DNA from: Lithospermum erythrorhizon | Lineage: Eukaryota; Streptophyta; Magnoliopsida; Boraginales; Boraginaceae | Assembly (NCBI GenBank): GCA_019722365.1 | Contig: JADFUC010001995.1 | Coordinates: 1,364,001-1,428,000 of the forward strand | DNA: 64,000 nucleotides | Direction: 5' to 3' | Shown here: in pieces, positions 47,510 through 60,574 of the stretch | Layout: the number at the start of each line of letters is the position of its first letter | Numbering within the stretch: the stretch's first letter is position 1 | The notes under the pieces: model-generated | Told to the model about the DNA's origin: nothing | The model's database searches: none | The model's input: only the letters and a program-made list of their open reading frames with translations | Position numbers and translations under genes: made by a program

Positions 47510-49432
47510 CTTCTTTACTCGTAGACTCCATGTGTTTTCTACCCAGCAATATCTTTCAGGAGATTAAGATACATAATTCAAAAACAATTTATCAAAACTG
47601 ATTTGAATACTTCTTATGAAAACAATGTTTGTGAAAAGATTGTTTTGCCCCTTTCAAATGATGCTATCTAGTCACATCACATTCCGTAAGCCACACTCCA
47701 CATATCCTTTTAAATCGAATGAATGTCCCTATAAATTTGATATATATGCAAGATACACATACAATGAATGGTATGAATCAAAATTATTGTTAAAATCTCA
47801 AATCACTATCAAAGAAAAAAAGGAAAAAAAATATCTCAATTCACTTTCTAAATTGCAAGATACTCTCTATTCTTATTTAATGCTACAAGCCAGGTCAAAC
47901 ATTTTGCAACAACTAGTAGATGATATTCTATCTAGTCAATTTTTCAGTCGTATGGTTTGGGCAAATTTTTTTTAGAACGTTTCAATGACTCGCCTTCGAA
48001 GAAATATTTTCTAAAATTATAAGAGACCAAGTTACTTATTCCGTATAATATACTCCATTTGCTTAAAACTTAATATTATTGACATTAAATATTGAATTGA
48101 TAGTCTTCTTTAATGTTGAACGATTACAAATGATTTAGTTACGGAGGATATATATTATAGTAAATACTTTGAATATTTCTTTACTTTGAAATGTTTATTC
48201 ATCATGATAGATAAAGAAAAATATAACGAACTATACATGATTCAATTTTGAATATCGACCGATGAACTGAAACTAGGCTCATTATTTCTTTAAAATAAAG
48301 GCAATACAACATTCTATCTTAATAATAACCTCTCTAATTTTATTCACGGGTAATGAATTTTTTTAAGTCATTGCAAGTATTCGTAATTTAGATGACAGTA
48401 AATTAAAATTAAACTTCCAGCCTTACTCATGAGTTCATTCCGTCAACACCACGGTAATTTTTTAAATATAACATTACATTTCCTTATGATAGGTCATTTC
48501 ATCATCACCTCTTATTTTCTTTGAGTAAGAGCTTACAGTTAAAAAAATCTAGCATTTTGGTGATTAATGTTTTATGTTGTTGTCAATCATGCATACATAT
48601 GTTTATGCTCCAAGTTGTATGTCTACCTAAATTTAGGTTATCTTATGCTAGGATTATATATACTTATTACCCAATATAATATGTGTTTTGTTACCAAAGA
48701 AATTAGCTCAATGAAATCATCCACGTTAAACATGCGACAAAATGTACCCAAATTTTAATCATAAGCATACATGGATGTTCAATGGTGGATTTGACCAAAG
48801 ATTGGGATTTGAGAGGTTGAACATTTTTATTATTAAGGAGGGCCTACTAATATACTTTTAGTAAAACAAGTTTATAATGATACATACGAGATTGAATATA
48901 ATGTATTCAAATTAAAGGGGTTAATTGGCCTTTGATTCATTTTAAGCTCCACCGTTAGAAAATGTTCAAGATGTTCTTCATTTTTTTTTTCACTCCAACT
49001 AGTACTAGTATATTGGAAAGAGATGCACAACATAAGTCATATTTATGTCATCCACTCAAAACTGAACTGGATCATAATATTCCACTTTGTCTCTCCCTCC
49101 TCTCGTATCCAAAATTACCTTAAGAACAAGGACCCACCTAGCCAGCCAACATTCATCCATTTGAACAACCGCACTATTTCTCTTTCTCCCTCCAATAAAT
49201 TATAAACCCCACACTCTCACCTCACCTCACCTCATCGGCCAGCTCCTAAATACTGACCCCTTCAACTAAGCTAAACCAAACAAAACACCCCCTTTGGTTT
49301 CATCATCATCTCCTCCTGCTTAGACCATTTCAACTTCCATTCAATCCAAAACCCTCATCATCATGTATAGATACTCATTTTCTTTTTTATCTGCCAGATA
49401 AGTACACCTTGATAGGACAAACATTTTAAGAA
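47510..49432. other. Intergenic region before the 49433 gene
   Basis: AT-rich up to about 48950 with no supported gene; the frame 47616-47975 lacks any recognisable family feature. From 49080 it becomes CT-rich with short CTCAC repeats (49216-49236), a composition usual for plant core promoters and leaders. Confidence 0.55.
49201..49207 (+). promoter_or_regulatory. Probable TATA box of the 49433 gene
   Basis: TATAAAC preceded by AATAAAT lies about 230 bases before the ATG, followed by a CT-rich leader. Position and composition only. Confidence 0.5.
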
Positions 49433-50368
49433 ATGAAGTGTAAAAAACATCCCCAAGACGAAAGCAGTTCCGCTGGTGTATGTGCTTCTTGTCTCCGTCA
49501 ACGTCTCTCGGCTCTCATAGCCGCTCAGATTCAAGCAGCTCAAATAAATCATTTGAATGAACACCAAGAATTATCCGAAGCAAGTCATCATGCACATGCT
49601 CATTTCCCCCGTTCCGTATCTCCTTATATGTCTCGCCAAAAATTGGTCCCCGATCGCCATAATAAAGACAATTATCATAGCTTGCCAGCTCATAAATTCT
49701 TCTGCACACCGCAAATTGGTCCTGCTGGGAAGATAATCGTTGATGATAATAATATTCCGCATAAGAAGAAAGGGATCGGGAAGTTGTGGTTGTTTAAGAA
49801 TTTGTTTAGATCCAAATCAGCTATAACGAGTACCGATTTGGATCCAAGGGTATCCGAATCCAGAGAAACGATTTCAACCACGATCCCATCGAGATCGTGG
49901 TTTTCCTCAGTTGCACGGAAGCAACTGAGGACGTGTTCTCTGGACGAGTCGAAAATCAATTGCCAGAGGACTAGTAATAACCACCATAACCGTGGTCGAG
50001 GAATGTCTCCCGCTATATGCTCAGACGACGAAGACGACGATAAGCATTGCCACGTGGCAACCAGCGCCGCCACTAACGAGGAGTTGAGGCAGACGCCGAG
50101 GAGGACTCCGGCGAGGACTGGTGGTGGCGCACGGCGGCGCCACCTTGGTCGAAACGTATCGGATATTGTGTTTTGTTTGAGTCCTTTAGTGAGGCCGAGT
50201 CCTAATCGGATATGGAATCAGAAAGGTGGCGGAGTTGCGGCGGCGGAGATGGGTGGTTCCGGCGAAGCTAGGGTACCGGTGATGGATTCAAATTCCGTCG
50301 CGGCGGCGTTTAGCAAGAATAGGTCAAGGAAGCTTGCGGATTTCGGGAGGTGTAAACGTACTCATTAA
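49433..50368 (+). CDS. Plant-specific uncharacterised protein with N-terminal Cys/His motif
   Basis: A single uninterrupted frame of 311 residues. The N-terminus has C3-x2-H6 and C17-x2-C20 (MKCKKH, then GVCASCLRQRLSALIAAQ), which looks like a small metal-binding hairpin. I recall a plant family starting this way and resembling the N-terminus of DUF740/OCTOPUS proteins, but I cannot assign a function. The middle has a basic patch KKKGIGKLWLFKNLFRSKS; further on come an acidic stretch DDEDDDK (about 198-204), a basic RRTPARTGGGARRRHLGR, NVSDIVFCLSPLVRPSPNR and a conserved-looking end NRSRKLADFGR. No signal peptide or membrane segment is evident. Codon use becomes more GC-rich toward the 3' end. 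Probably a complete gene; nuclear or membrane-peripheral location is a guess. Confidence 0.82.
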   Translation: MKCKKHPQDESSSAGVCASCLRQRLSALIAAQIQAAQINHLNEHQELSEASHHAHAHFPRSVSPYMSRQKLVPDRHNKDNYHSLPAHKFFCTPQIGPAGKIIVDDNNIPHKKKGIGKLWLFKNLFRSKSAITSTDLDPRVSESRETISTTIPSRSWFSSVARKQLRTCSLDESKINCQRTSNNHHNRGRGMSPAICSDDEDDDKHCHVATSAATNEELRQTPRRTPARTGGGARRRHLGRNVSDIVFCLSPLVRPSPNRIWNQKGGGVAAAEMGGSGEARVPVMDSNSVAAAFSKNRSRKLADFGRCKRTH

Positions 50369-53300
50369 AAGCTGTGATGGCAGTTGACCGTTGACTGTTG
50401 ACTACTCATTACTGTTTCTTTCGGACATCATGAGTTTTACCAAAATTGGTGTGTACATTTACTGTTTTATGATTCTAAATTACTTTCTATTTTTGTTTTT
50501 TGTTAGGGAATTGGTGTTTTTTCACTTAAAAAATAATTTATGAACTCCAAAAGTTGTAGTGTTAAGACTATTAGACTAAGCTAATAAGATTTTCTTATTT
50601 TATATCATGCAAGTAATTTTATAACCAAATTCTAGATTATTTTAATCTAATGTTACCCCTTTCATCCCAAAAACGATTTCATTTGATTTTACTGGCCTTC
50701 AAGATACTCATTAAAACATAAATATTACTAATTTTACGAGCCGCAAAATTATAAAAGTCGATATTTCAAAAATATATCAAAACGAATCTAACAAGGTCCT
50801 ACATTTAATTATATTATTTCTATTTCCGCTTAACGAATTACGTATCAAAGCTGATAAAATAAATCAAATGCATAATATTTTAAATTATGAGTAATATTTT
50901 TGGAGTATAAAATCAATCTAAAGTGTAAAAGAATACTCTTTTTAATATCGGCAATTACATACATATATTTGATTACGATTGCATTGGTGCAAATTACCAA
51001 ATATGTACTTTTCCTTAAAGTTGGTAATATTTGCATGGTAGGGTGTAATTGTCGTTTGATTAGAATGTATATTTTCGAAAATGTGTGGAATTATCATTAA
51101 TTATTAATGTTTCTTGCTTAAATATAAAGAATCTTATGATACTTGACATTGTGTTGTGGTTGGATAAAACTATGAATGTATTAGAATGTTTGGCGAAAAT
51201 TACACGAAAAACCCCAATAAACACATATTCTTGGGCTATTAGAATGTGAAAAGTACACTTGGTTGACATGTTTGAAATAGTTACCAACGATACCTATTGT
51301 CCATTCAACAATGTATGTGGTGTTCACATGAGTACTTGGCTAAAGTAGTTGAGCTGAAGAGAGATAATGTGTATTGTAGCGTAAGCAAGAAACTTTATCA
51401 TTATTCATTGGTATGCTTTTTTCTTACAACTTGAGTGAAGGAAATCTAATAATTCAACAGCAACCAAGTAACGTTTTGTTTACTGGTAGACCTCAAAGCA
51501 AGTACCTACAAAGTACTTAAAGCAGCAACGTTTGTTTTGTTATCAAAATCTAACGACTCCATAAATAGTTGTTTTTTTATTTAAAGCATTCAGACTCTCC
51601 ATAAGTTTATTCTCTACCTTTTTCTTTTCCATTTCCATTTGTCTCTTTTACCTTCAAATAAAAAAGGAAGTGTTTTTTCTTCTTCTTGAGGTATGAGCTT
51701 GTGGAGTTGTGAGCATGAGCGTCTATCTAGCGAATATTTGATTCACTATCAAACGAGTCCAAGTTAAGCTTTATCTCACAAATAAAAATGCATTTGGATA
51801 TGATGTCTCCGTTCAAATGACATGTTTAAATGAATCCAATTAAATTGTATGTGCAATCTTAAATTCTTAATACAATTATTAAAAAATACCATACCGTGTT
51901 CCTCGTGATTAAACAGATAGATACAAATGACATCTTTAATGCGAAGTACTTTTTTCATAAGTATCAAAACAAGATTTGACTTAAAACATAAAATAAAAGA
52001 TGAGTGACGGAACTGGCATATGCCGTACACTAAATGCGGATTAATAAGTACGACCTTCGTTTTCGTGAACTATTCTAAAATTATCAGCTTCCTCAATCTA
52101 CAAGTCAACTGGAGTTAGAATAGCTAGACCAGGTAAAATGCTTCGTGATACATGTTCTTTTGCATTATGTCAATTTTATTACCTCGTTGGCCTAGTCAAA
52201 TATGTTACCACCTATATCCTAAGTAATAATTGTATCTAATTTGAATTTTCAAGAAGTAATAAATTAATTATTGCAAAATAATAGACGAGTTATTGAGATG
52301 GGGCAATAGCTTTCTTGGAATAGTAGACGTTTTGGTGTTTGGGTGCTTGTCTTGGTCTATTGCAATTATTGAGTATGTTTTTCATGACCGTCTGCTTCTG
52401 GAAAATTGAATAAGGCTTTAAGGAGTATATGAGGCTGTTCAAGCTTATTTTTTTAATTTATAAGTGACCAATGTATGTGTCATAAGCCGACGCATGTAAC
52501 TTTTATAAAATTTACCTATAAATCATAAATTTATTTTAATTTGTTTGATAATATAGTTTGAGGAATGAATTTTTTTCTGCTAATGCTTGACAACAACAAC
52601 TTATGTGTTCGTAAAGAAACGATTTATAGCTTTATTATCTCATTTATATATTATTTTTTTATTTTTATAATATAAATAAATTTGTAATTTAATATTTGAA
52701 AGAATAAAAAATAATTATAACTAAAAATTATATTTTATGACTAAATATATACGGAATAATTTTTTTTTCAATAAAGAGTAAAATACTAAAAAATTGATAT
52801 AACTAAAAATTATATATTTATGACTATTAAATGAAAGATAAATAAGGTATAAAGTTAAATATTGAGGGATAATGAAGTAAATTACTTGGTCAAACCAACT
52901 TATAAGTTGGAGCAAAAAAAGTTGGAGAAAAAAGTTAGAAATTGCTACTTTTTTAAAATCAACTTATAAGTTACTTTCAACTTATAAGTTACATCTTATA
53001 AATGCTAGCCAAATACTTATTTTTTGATAAATCAACTTATAAGTTGATTTTGATAAAAAGTAATCTTAGCCAAACATCCTCTATGATTCTTAATATTATA
53101 AAAGTCAACTAATCAAGAATACTATAAGAAAGTTTGAAACAAGCAAGCATTTTGGTTTATACTCCACTAAACCAAAATTTGAGGCTTGTTATTGTTGTAT
53201 TAAAACTTGAAACAAGCATTAAAGTGTATATTAAGTTATTAACGAAACAAAAATAGAATTTTGATAATTGAATGTAGATTCTACTATTATAGAATGCCCT

Positions 53301-54623
53301 GAGAAAGCAAACAATCCACATTGTGATAATTTCAATTTAAGTGAGCTTTTAGTAGGTACCAAACGCTGCCTATTAAATAAGCCAACTCTAAATCATCAGA
53401 CATACGATCCTCCTCAAGAGACCATATTATCGGAAGGTTTGCACCTCAATAACCATGCATTAGAGTATTGCATTTGAAAATAGTCATGTCTAACAATCCG
53501 GTCGGCCTGTTATTTGTTCGGAGCGGGGCCCAAGTGCCTTAACAAATCTGGCACCTCAAAAATAAAAAAAACAAGACACTAACCATCAACCAACTTCTAC
53601 CACTTTCAGACAAATGTTATAATTTAATAGGCCACAGGTTAAACATAATTTATTTTGCATATGATAATGTTTCAAATTATCATCGATAATGTTCGAAAGC
53701 GAAATACTATACTAAACTTAATAATATTTATAACTATATAAGAAAGTAATAAGATTGTATGTAAATTCTTTTAATTTACTTATACAGTTTGCTTAATGTT
53801 ACATTTTAGTACAATCACACATATTATTCTTTAAATAATAAAGTCTTCAATTATTTAAATTATAAAGTCTTCAATTATTTAAATATATTACGATCTAATT
53901 TTGTTCATAGGTTGTTCAATACTATATACATCTCATGCCTTTATCCATATACATCGTTAATATTCAACATTAAATAACACCTTCACTCATATAATCAAAA
54001 CAACTAGAATATAATATTGTACTTTGTAATATATGAATATTTCTTTAATAATATATTATTTAACACAAAATAACCTTTATATATTAATGAATCTTATGTT
54101 GTTATCCATTTACTATACAATACTAAATAATCCTCATGACAATAATCATTTCTAATTATTTCTCATGATAATATATCAAATAAAGATAATATATTAAATA
54201 ATACCAAATCTAAGTTATCTATCAATATCTTGAAATAGTTTTTAATTATAAATATATTTTATTATTTGAAAGATAATATATTATTTAATCTTATGATTTT
54301 ATTTATATATTATTCAAGCAATAACTCGATTTATTATCATACATATATTAACAAATCAATAAATTAAAACAACGGTTCATCAGGCCCACGCTCTATCTTT
54401 CTAATAATGCTAGTTCCTAAAAACTGCGATTGAAATGCAAGATTCAGACGTGCAACTCCTTTTCGAACCCGAATAAAGCAACAATTTGGATACATGTTAA
54501 TTGTTATACACTCGCCCAAGCGCATCTTTAGAAGAAAGGCCTCAAACAATCAAAGCCCGAAACACTAAAACTCAATTTCAATTCTTCATTCAAGACTTTA
54601 GGGAGAAAAAATCAAACAAAACA
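50369..54623. other. AT-rich intergenic region with a hAT-like MITE
   Basis: No gene supported. Very AT-rich stretches occur at 52600-52860 and 53640-54360. It contains the element at 52431-53081 and a local duplication AAGTCTTCAATTATTTAAAT near 53841-53883. The last 130 bases are the likely leader of the mtACP gene. Confidence 0.55.
52431..53081. mobile_element. hAT-like non-autonomous element rich in CAACTTATAAGTTG
   Basis: Left end GAGGCTGTTCAAGCTTATTT; the right end read in reverse is GAGGATGTTTGGCTAAGATTA. These are related inverted ends of a family common in plant genomes. Near the right end the palindrome CAACTTATAAGTTG or part of it occurs at least four times (52898-53048). No coding capacity and no clear target duplication. 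Confidence 0.65.
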
Positions 54624-56561
54624 ATGGCATCAGCATTGAGATCTTCAATCCTTGGCCACGTAAGACTCTCCGTACATCGACGACCCTCATCACCGTTGAC
54701 TATTCAGCAGCGAATCTCAGCCGTCAGATCATTTTCATCTCATGATGATCATATCGACAGAGACGAAGTCGTGACCAGAGTTCTCGATGTCATCAAAAGC
54801 TTCTCCAAAGTCGACCCATCTAAGGTCCAATTTTTTATTTTATAATATACACTCTTTAATTAATTTAATAAATATTTAAAATTCATGTTAACAATACATG
54901 CGAGCTGAAAATATGAGAAATATACGTATATATATATATTTTTTTTTTAAAATTAGCGATTATGATTAATTAGTATTACAAATTACGAATATATATTACT
55001 AACTAAAGACCCTTAGAGTATTCAAATACCACCAGCTATTGAGTCATAGGCCAAAATATGAGAAATATAATTGATTTAATTATACGGTGTTTGATTTATG
55101 GTTAGAATGTATATTAATGAAGTGAATAATGGTAGTGGAAATTATATTGTTGACCTTGTTATGTATCTACCACAATTTTTAGTGCTTGTCAATATACCAC
55201 TCCCAATCCATTTGAGATTAGTCCAACTTATGATACTAAACAATTGTTTAGTATCCTGCTACTAAAGATAGTAACGTAATTTTTCATAATTATGCTAGCA
55301 TGTCGCATTTAGTTATAAACCATAGTTATTAGATATCATGAAATAAATTTTACAAACCAAAGTCATGTGATATTATTATTGACATTACAAACCATATATA
55401 TTCTATATTAAGATAAAACTTAATCAAGCTATTAACACATGTGACATAAACGCTCAATTAATACCACATGGAAAACAAACTAATATTTGCAAGATCATAA
55501 AAGCACAAATACATTGCTATATATTATAAATATTATGGTATATCAGACAAATTTCACAAGACATCATCAAACACTGGCGATTTGTAATTACCAACATCAA
55601 AACAATTAAAAATCAAAACTTAAACTTGCTAATTCATCGCTAAAAACACAAAAAATCACTCAGCCTTATGTTGCTAATCTATTAATCTCAATTAATTACC
55701 AACTTCAAATTCAAATAAAAATCAAAACTTTAACCAAAAATTTACCAAATCACCAAAATTCACGTGAAATTACGATACAAATCATGAACGCTCATCTACT
55801 CAACAAATCAATCACTGATTTAATCTGGCCATACGGGAGAGTGCTTAAGAGAGATTAAACTTTTATTGTTATTTTGAAATTGAAATCACCAAAGGGAATA
55901 AATGCAGAGATATTTTGATTGTAAATATATATATCTAAACTCACAAAATTGCCCCTCTACAATATTAACCATTAGATGGTCAATGCTTAAGAATTCAACG
56001 ATCTAAAGCTACCGAAATTTATTTAATAATGATACTGCGAAGCAGACTACAACGCTTTACCATTTGAGATGTATTGGAGGGCCATTGAATTAATCATATT
56101 GTACTGTTCTATGTATTTGATTGTCTTTTCATGTCATCTTGTGTCAACTCGAAAACAACCTGTATCAAGGAAGTATAAGGCCTGCATCTATCTACTCCCT
56201 TTAATCTAGACGAGAGCCTCTTTTGCACGGTCATGTTACGTTGTTGTGTACTGTTCTATGTATTGATTATGGAAGTAGGAAAACATCGCTTTACTCTGCT
56301 GTGTATTATTGAAAAGGATAAAAGTGAAATGTGTGGCCATTTTTCGAAGTATTCGATAGTGATGTGCCATTGCATGCTTTGTAGGTGACTCCTGATGTTC
56401 ATTTCCAAAAGGATTTGGGATTAGACAGCTTGGACAATGTGGAACTTGTTATGGCTCTTGAAGAAGAGTTCAAACTGGAGATCCCAGACAAGGAAGCCGA
56501 TAAGATCGACTCTTCTCATCTAGCAATTGAGTATATTCACCAACATCTAATGACTGGCTGA
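54624..56561 (+). CDS. Mitochondrial acyl carrier protein
   Basis: Two exons, 54624-54824 and 56385-56561, join in phase 0 (VDPSK then VTPDVHF) to give 125 residues, the usual mtACP length. The ATG has a good context (AACAATGGC). The first 40 or so residues are rich in Arg and Ser and lack acids ([16 protein letters not shown]), a mitochondrial presequence. The ACP domain follows, with the phosphopantetheine serine S82 in [19 protein letters not shown]. It carries acyl chains in mitochondrial fatty acid synthesis, feeding lipoate production, and in related proteins is a complex I subunit. The 1.56-kb intron is AT-rich. Everything looks intact. Confidence 0.95.
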
Positions 56562-57879
56562 ACTATGGTGTTTGTTTCGAGTTGCTACATTTTTTCTCTA
56601 AACTCTCGACGTTGAACTGTTTCTAAGGCGAAACTGGTAGTTTGCATTGTGCACCCGACTGTCCAACCTGTGGATGTTTTGGTCTACAAATGCATGTGAC
56701 TTCAACATAATATTTCAGGGCATATATTTGTCTAATTCAGTTCTTTGTCGAGAATGGTATGCAGTTCATTAGGTATGATTTTAGTTTTCTAACTCTATTG
56801 CTTGACATTGTAACTGCCAAGTATCTAATTTAATTGACACATACTGCATCTTGCCATGAAAAGAAATGATGTGAAGTCTGTAACCTTTGTTATTGCAGAA
56901 ATATCTACTCTGGGTCATATGTTATCTACCACATAAAGATGTGGACTTGTAACGCCCAATATATAGAATCACTTCATCTATATGTACAAAGAACACATTA
57001 TTCTACATGTAGTGACTAGTGACTACAATAGAGTCTAAATTTAAGTTTTACTTCCATATGTACAAAGAACACTAGAGTGCAATTCTGTATGTTGTTTTTC
57101 AGTTGATTAATGGAGATTCTTATTAGGGGCGACGAAAGAATTGATACTACTGAAATAAGAAAAAAACGAAAGAATTGATACTACTGAAATAAGGAAAAAT
57201 ATGAAATCGTAAGGGGCAGGTGGATGAAATAATGATCTTTGAAAACATGAGTTGCAGAATATTTTATGTTTTTAGATTGATGGTTGATTCTTTAAGTCCC
57301 ATTCAGTGGTTGAATTCAACAAAATATCACATTATTATCAGATCCTACATACAATCCAGTAGTACTCATTGGAGCTCCTATATGTAATCCCCTAATATAC
57401 AATATACAATTTGTAAAACGTGAATCACACATGACCTACAAAGAGATAAATGCTCCTTCAGTTTTTTTATTCGTTATTTTAAGATAATTTTTTTAAAATA
57501 CTATCATTTTCAGATAATAAATCGTAATTTTGTATTTTCAAAAATATTTTTCGACTATTTTTTCTATTAACTGCCAACCAACCACTATATAATTTGAATT
57601 AATCGATATTTTATATTTTCAATACACATTTCAATTATTTTTATTTTTCTCACTTATTAAAAGAATGACAAAGTAAAAAAAATCAAACTGAAGGAGTATG
57701 ATCTTTCATCGGAAAAGAAAATAACTATACAAACATACATATGGATAGAAAATACTAGTACTAAACAAGTATACATAACAAGAATATCAAACCAAACCAA
57801 CCTTGCTTGAGTAATTTCCATAACATGGAGAAAATATATTACCACCCCAAGATCACACTACCAAATCCTCTGAATCTCT
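56562..57879. other. Spacer between convergent mtACP and PMEI-like genes
   Basis: No coding frame recognised. It should contain both 3' UTRs. A 27-base unit CGAAAGAATTGATACTACTG... occurs twice at 57133-57159 and 57167-57193. Confidence 0.55.
57133..57193. repeat. Tandem duplication of a 27-base unit
   Basis: CGAAAGAATTGATACTACTG plus AAATAAG occurs twice, separated by 7 A-rich bases. Non-coding. Confidence 0.9.
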
Positions 57880-58470
57880 TCAATTAGATGATCCTGCCTG
57901 AAGAATACCTAGAAAAGAAAGAGCAATTGCACCTAACTGAAACATATCATCGTTTCTCTTCTTCAACGGCGACGACAAAGCCTCATTCCCCCCCTCCTTA
58001 AACCCATCTTCACACGTAGTTGCAGCATCCATAACTGCACTAATCTGAATATTGGCATCATCATATAGTTTCCCACTAAAACTCTGCATGGCTTTTTTTA
58101 CTGAAGGGATTGCGTCAGAATACAACTCATAGCAATCATTTAGACGGTTTTTGTAGAATTGGTTCCAATTCTTGGTTGTCACCAACTGTTTAATAAAACA
58201 CCTCGTATCAGTAACGTTGTACCGAAGGAGTCTAATGGCGATAATCTCTAGTCCACGAAGCGCCGCGCATCGGCTTGCTGGAGCGGATTGGAGGGAGGTT
58301 ATGCAGAAATTTACGTTTACGTTTGGGGTGTTTTTGGAACTTGATTTGCAGGTGTTACGGATTAGGGTAACATTCTGTGCCATCATGGTGTCGATGGCAC
58401 AAAATAGGAGAATAGAGATGAGAATGTTTAGAGGATTAGAAGAGAATACATTATTAGGATTTGTCTTCAT
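57880..58470 (-). CDS. Secreted plant invertase/pectin methylesterase inhibitor-like protein
   Basis: A single frame of 196 residues from the ATG at 58470 to the TGA at 57880-57882. A hydrophobic segment (ILISILLFCAIDTMMA, residues about 16-31) is a signal peptide. The mature part has the PMEI-fold pattern: RNTC41...NFC56ITSLQSAP, then NDC113YELYSDAIPSVKKAM and MDAATTC153EDGF, where C113 and C153 are 40 apart as in the second disulfide of the family. C68 and C91 are additional cysteines. The end (LKKRNDDMFQLGAIALSFL) matches the terminal helix of 'putative invertase inhibitor' proteins. These act in the cell wall, inhibiting either invertase or pectin methylesterase; sequence alone does not tell which. 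Intronless, as usual. Confidence 0.92.
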   Translation of the reverse strand: MKTNPNNVFSSNPLNILISILLFCAIDTMMAQNVTLIRNTCKSSSKNTPNVNVNFCITSLQSAPASRCAALRGLEIIAIRLLRYNVTDTRCFIKQLVTTKNWNQFYKNRLNDCYELYSDAIPSVKKAMQSFSGKLYDDANIQISAVMDAATTCEDGFKEGGNEALSSPLKKRNDDMFQLGAIALSFLGILQAGSSN

Positions 58471-58559
58471 TTTTGATGGTGTGTTTGTTTTATCGTTTGT
58501 AGGTTGGATATGGCTTTAGCTTGTTATTGTTCTTGTTTCGATTTACGTGATGCGGTTAA

Positions 58560-58565
58560 TTTATA
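58560..58565 (-). promoter_or_regulatory. Probable TATA box of the PMEI-like gene
   Basis: CTATAAATTAA on the minus strand, about 90 bases upstream of the ATG at 58470, with a plausible short leader. Confidence 0.55.
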
Positions 58566-60574
58566 GAGGTAGAGGGATGATGAAACTAATCACATGGGTC
58601 CAGATGGGACTTGTGCTGTTGATGAGACGATTAGAATCGAATTTTGGTATAATTGCTTTGATTTTTGCAAAGAATTGGGTAAATTCAAGACTCCTAGAAT
58701 CGGAAATGACCCATCGGATACATCACTCAAACTCGATCATTATTTACATTATCCTTAAATACTAGAAAAAGACTTGAAAAGACTTCAAAAAAATTTGAAA
58801 TGACCCGAAAAGACTAGAAAGGGATTCCAACAGACTTGAAAAGACTAGAAATGGACTCAAATAGACTTGAATAAGTTCTAGAATAAGTTTAAGTTAGACA
58901 ACATTCTTTCTATGAAGGACATATTTGGTATAAAATACTGGACTAATGATATGTTTGATCATACATATTTTAAGATATTTTCCATTCTCGATCACACATG
59001 TTTCAAAATTACATATTCGATCATACATGTTTTCAAGGTACCATAATGGCTAGAAAAGGTTCATAAAGGAATCATCAATTCCAAATAGAATATTTACATG
59101 ATATTTCTAACTAACTAAGTTTTGTTGTGGTAATATAGTAATGGAAGATTAATAATTAAATATGTCACAACATTAATAGAGATGGATATAATATACCTGA
59201 AAAGATCGAATTACTTCCAAATAGCAAAAAACTTTAGATTTTCATTCAACAAACTTTTAAGTTAATCGATAAGTGTTTATTATATCATATTTTAAGGGCC
59301 TAAATGTTTATTTTTACCTTAACGATAAGAATTTGCACTTGTTTTTATTTTATTTCGATTTTCAAAAGTAATTTTCTATTGTCAAGAATTTGGACATTTA
59401 CTCAAGGATAGCTGAAATAGCTTCACGAAGTTTTAATTGAATACGATCAAAAGCGAAGACGTCCTACCATCAATATTGGGCCATTAATTATCAAATACTC
59501 AAAAGTTGGTGGAAGAAGGAGTCTGTTTCATTATTCAAGAAGACAAGCTTTTATTCTCTTTCGGCTTTGTTGGTTTGACATTATTTCAATTTCAAGTTTA
59601 TGGTTAAGGATGATTTCTATTAATTTCATGTATTTAGTTAACTCTTTTATTAGTTAGGACCTTGATGTAGTTGGATCAAACAATTGAATTTACTTTGGAG
59701 TTAATTTATTTTCAGTTCACAATTCTAATTATTGTGCTTAATTATAGTTTAATAACATGATATCAATATTGAGTTGTTCTCATAAGTGGTTAATTGCTAA
59801 GGATAGGGTGATCACTTGTGAAAAAAATAATTAAAACACATGTTCTATTTACCATAGGAATATGCCATGTGCAAGTTATAAGATAATTGTTCTTCATCCA
59901 GTTCAATATTTTAAACTTTCATAGGAATATAGGTAGTTTTTTGGCGAGCCGAGATTAGTATTATTCGAGAGAGAGTATTAACATATTAGAATCCTCTTGT
60001 TATGAATTAATAGATAACTCCTCAGCTAGTTAAGTTTGACGGTCCAACGAAGTCTTGTGTCATGGCTATTCTTCACAATGTTAAGTACAACCCACTACTT
60101 TTGCATTCAATTAGTTAAGTTAATTTAAATTCTTAGTCAATTTAGTCGAGTAGTCTAGATAAAGAATTTACCATTGCATGTTAGTTAATTAAGGATTAAG
60201 AATAGAGCTATTACTTATTAGATTGGAATTTGTCAAACGATACTCGCACTTTATCACTATATTACTTGACACGATCCAGACTCGACTCAAAATACTTAAA
60301 ATTGTGTTGTTATATTAACAAATAATTTGTAAAGGAATTTACAAGATTATAAATTGGCACATGGTGGGTGTCTTAGTACTTCTCTACTGCGAGTTAATTG
60401 AACTTTATTCTAGGTGCAATTTAGCGAAAATATTAATAGTCGTGTCTCACTTCTATTCACTCTTGAGTTAGAGAGTTTTGTAAAACAAAGCTAAATAGCA
60501 AATAACATATCATCATAATTTAGATGATTCACACAAAACAATTTTTTTATCTCGCCATCATTTCCACTAATATT

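Noticed and set aside
47616..47975. 119-codon plus-strand open frame after the uL18 exon
   Set aside because: AT-rich, Lys/Ser/Tyr-rich, with no recognisable domain, promoter or conserved block; likely chance.
53268..53477. 69-codon open frame in AT-rich spacer
   Set aside because: No recognisable motif and no supporting context.
58172..58519. 115-codon plus-strand open frame
   Set aside because: It is antisense to the PMEI-like gene, which has a signal peptide and conserved cysteines on the other strand.
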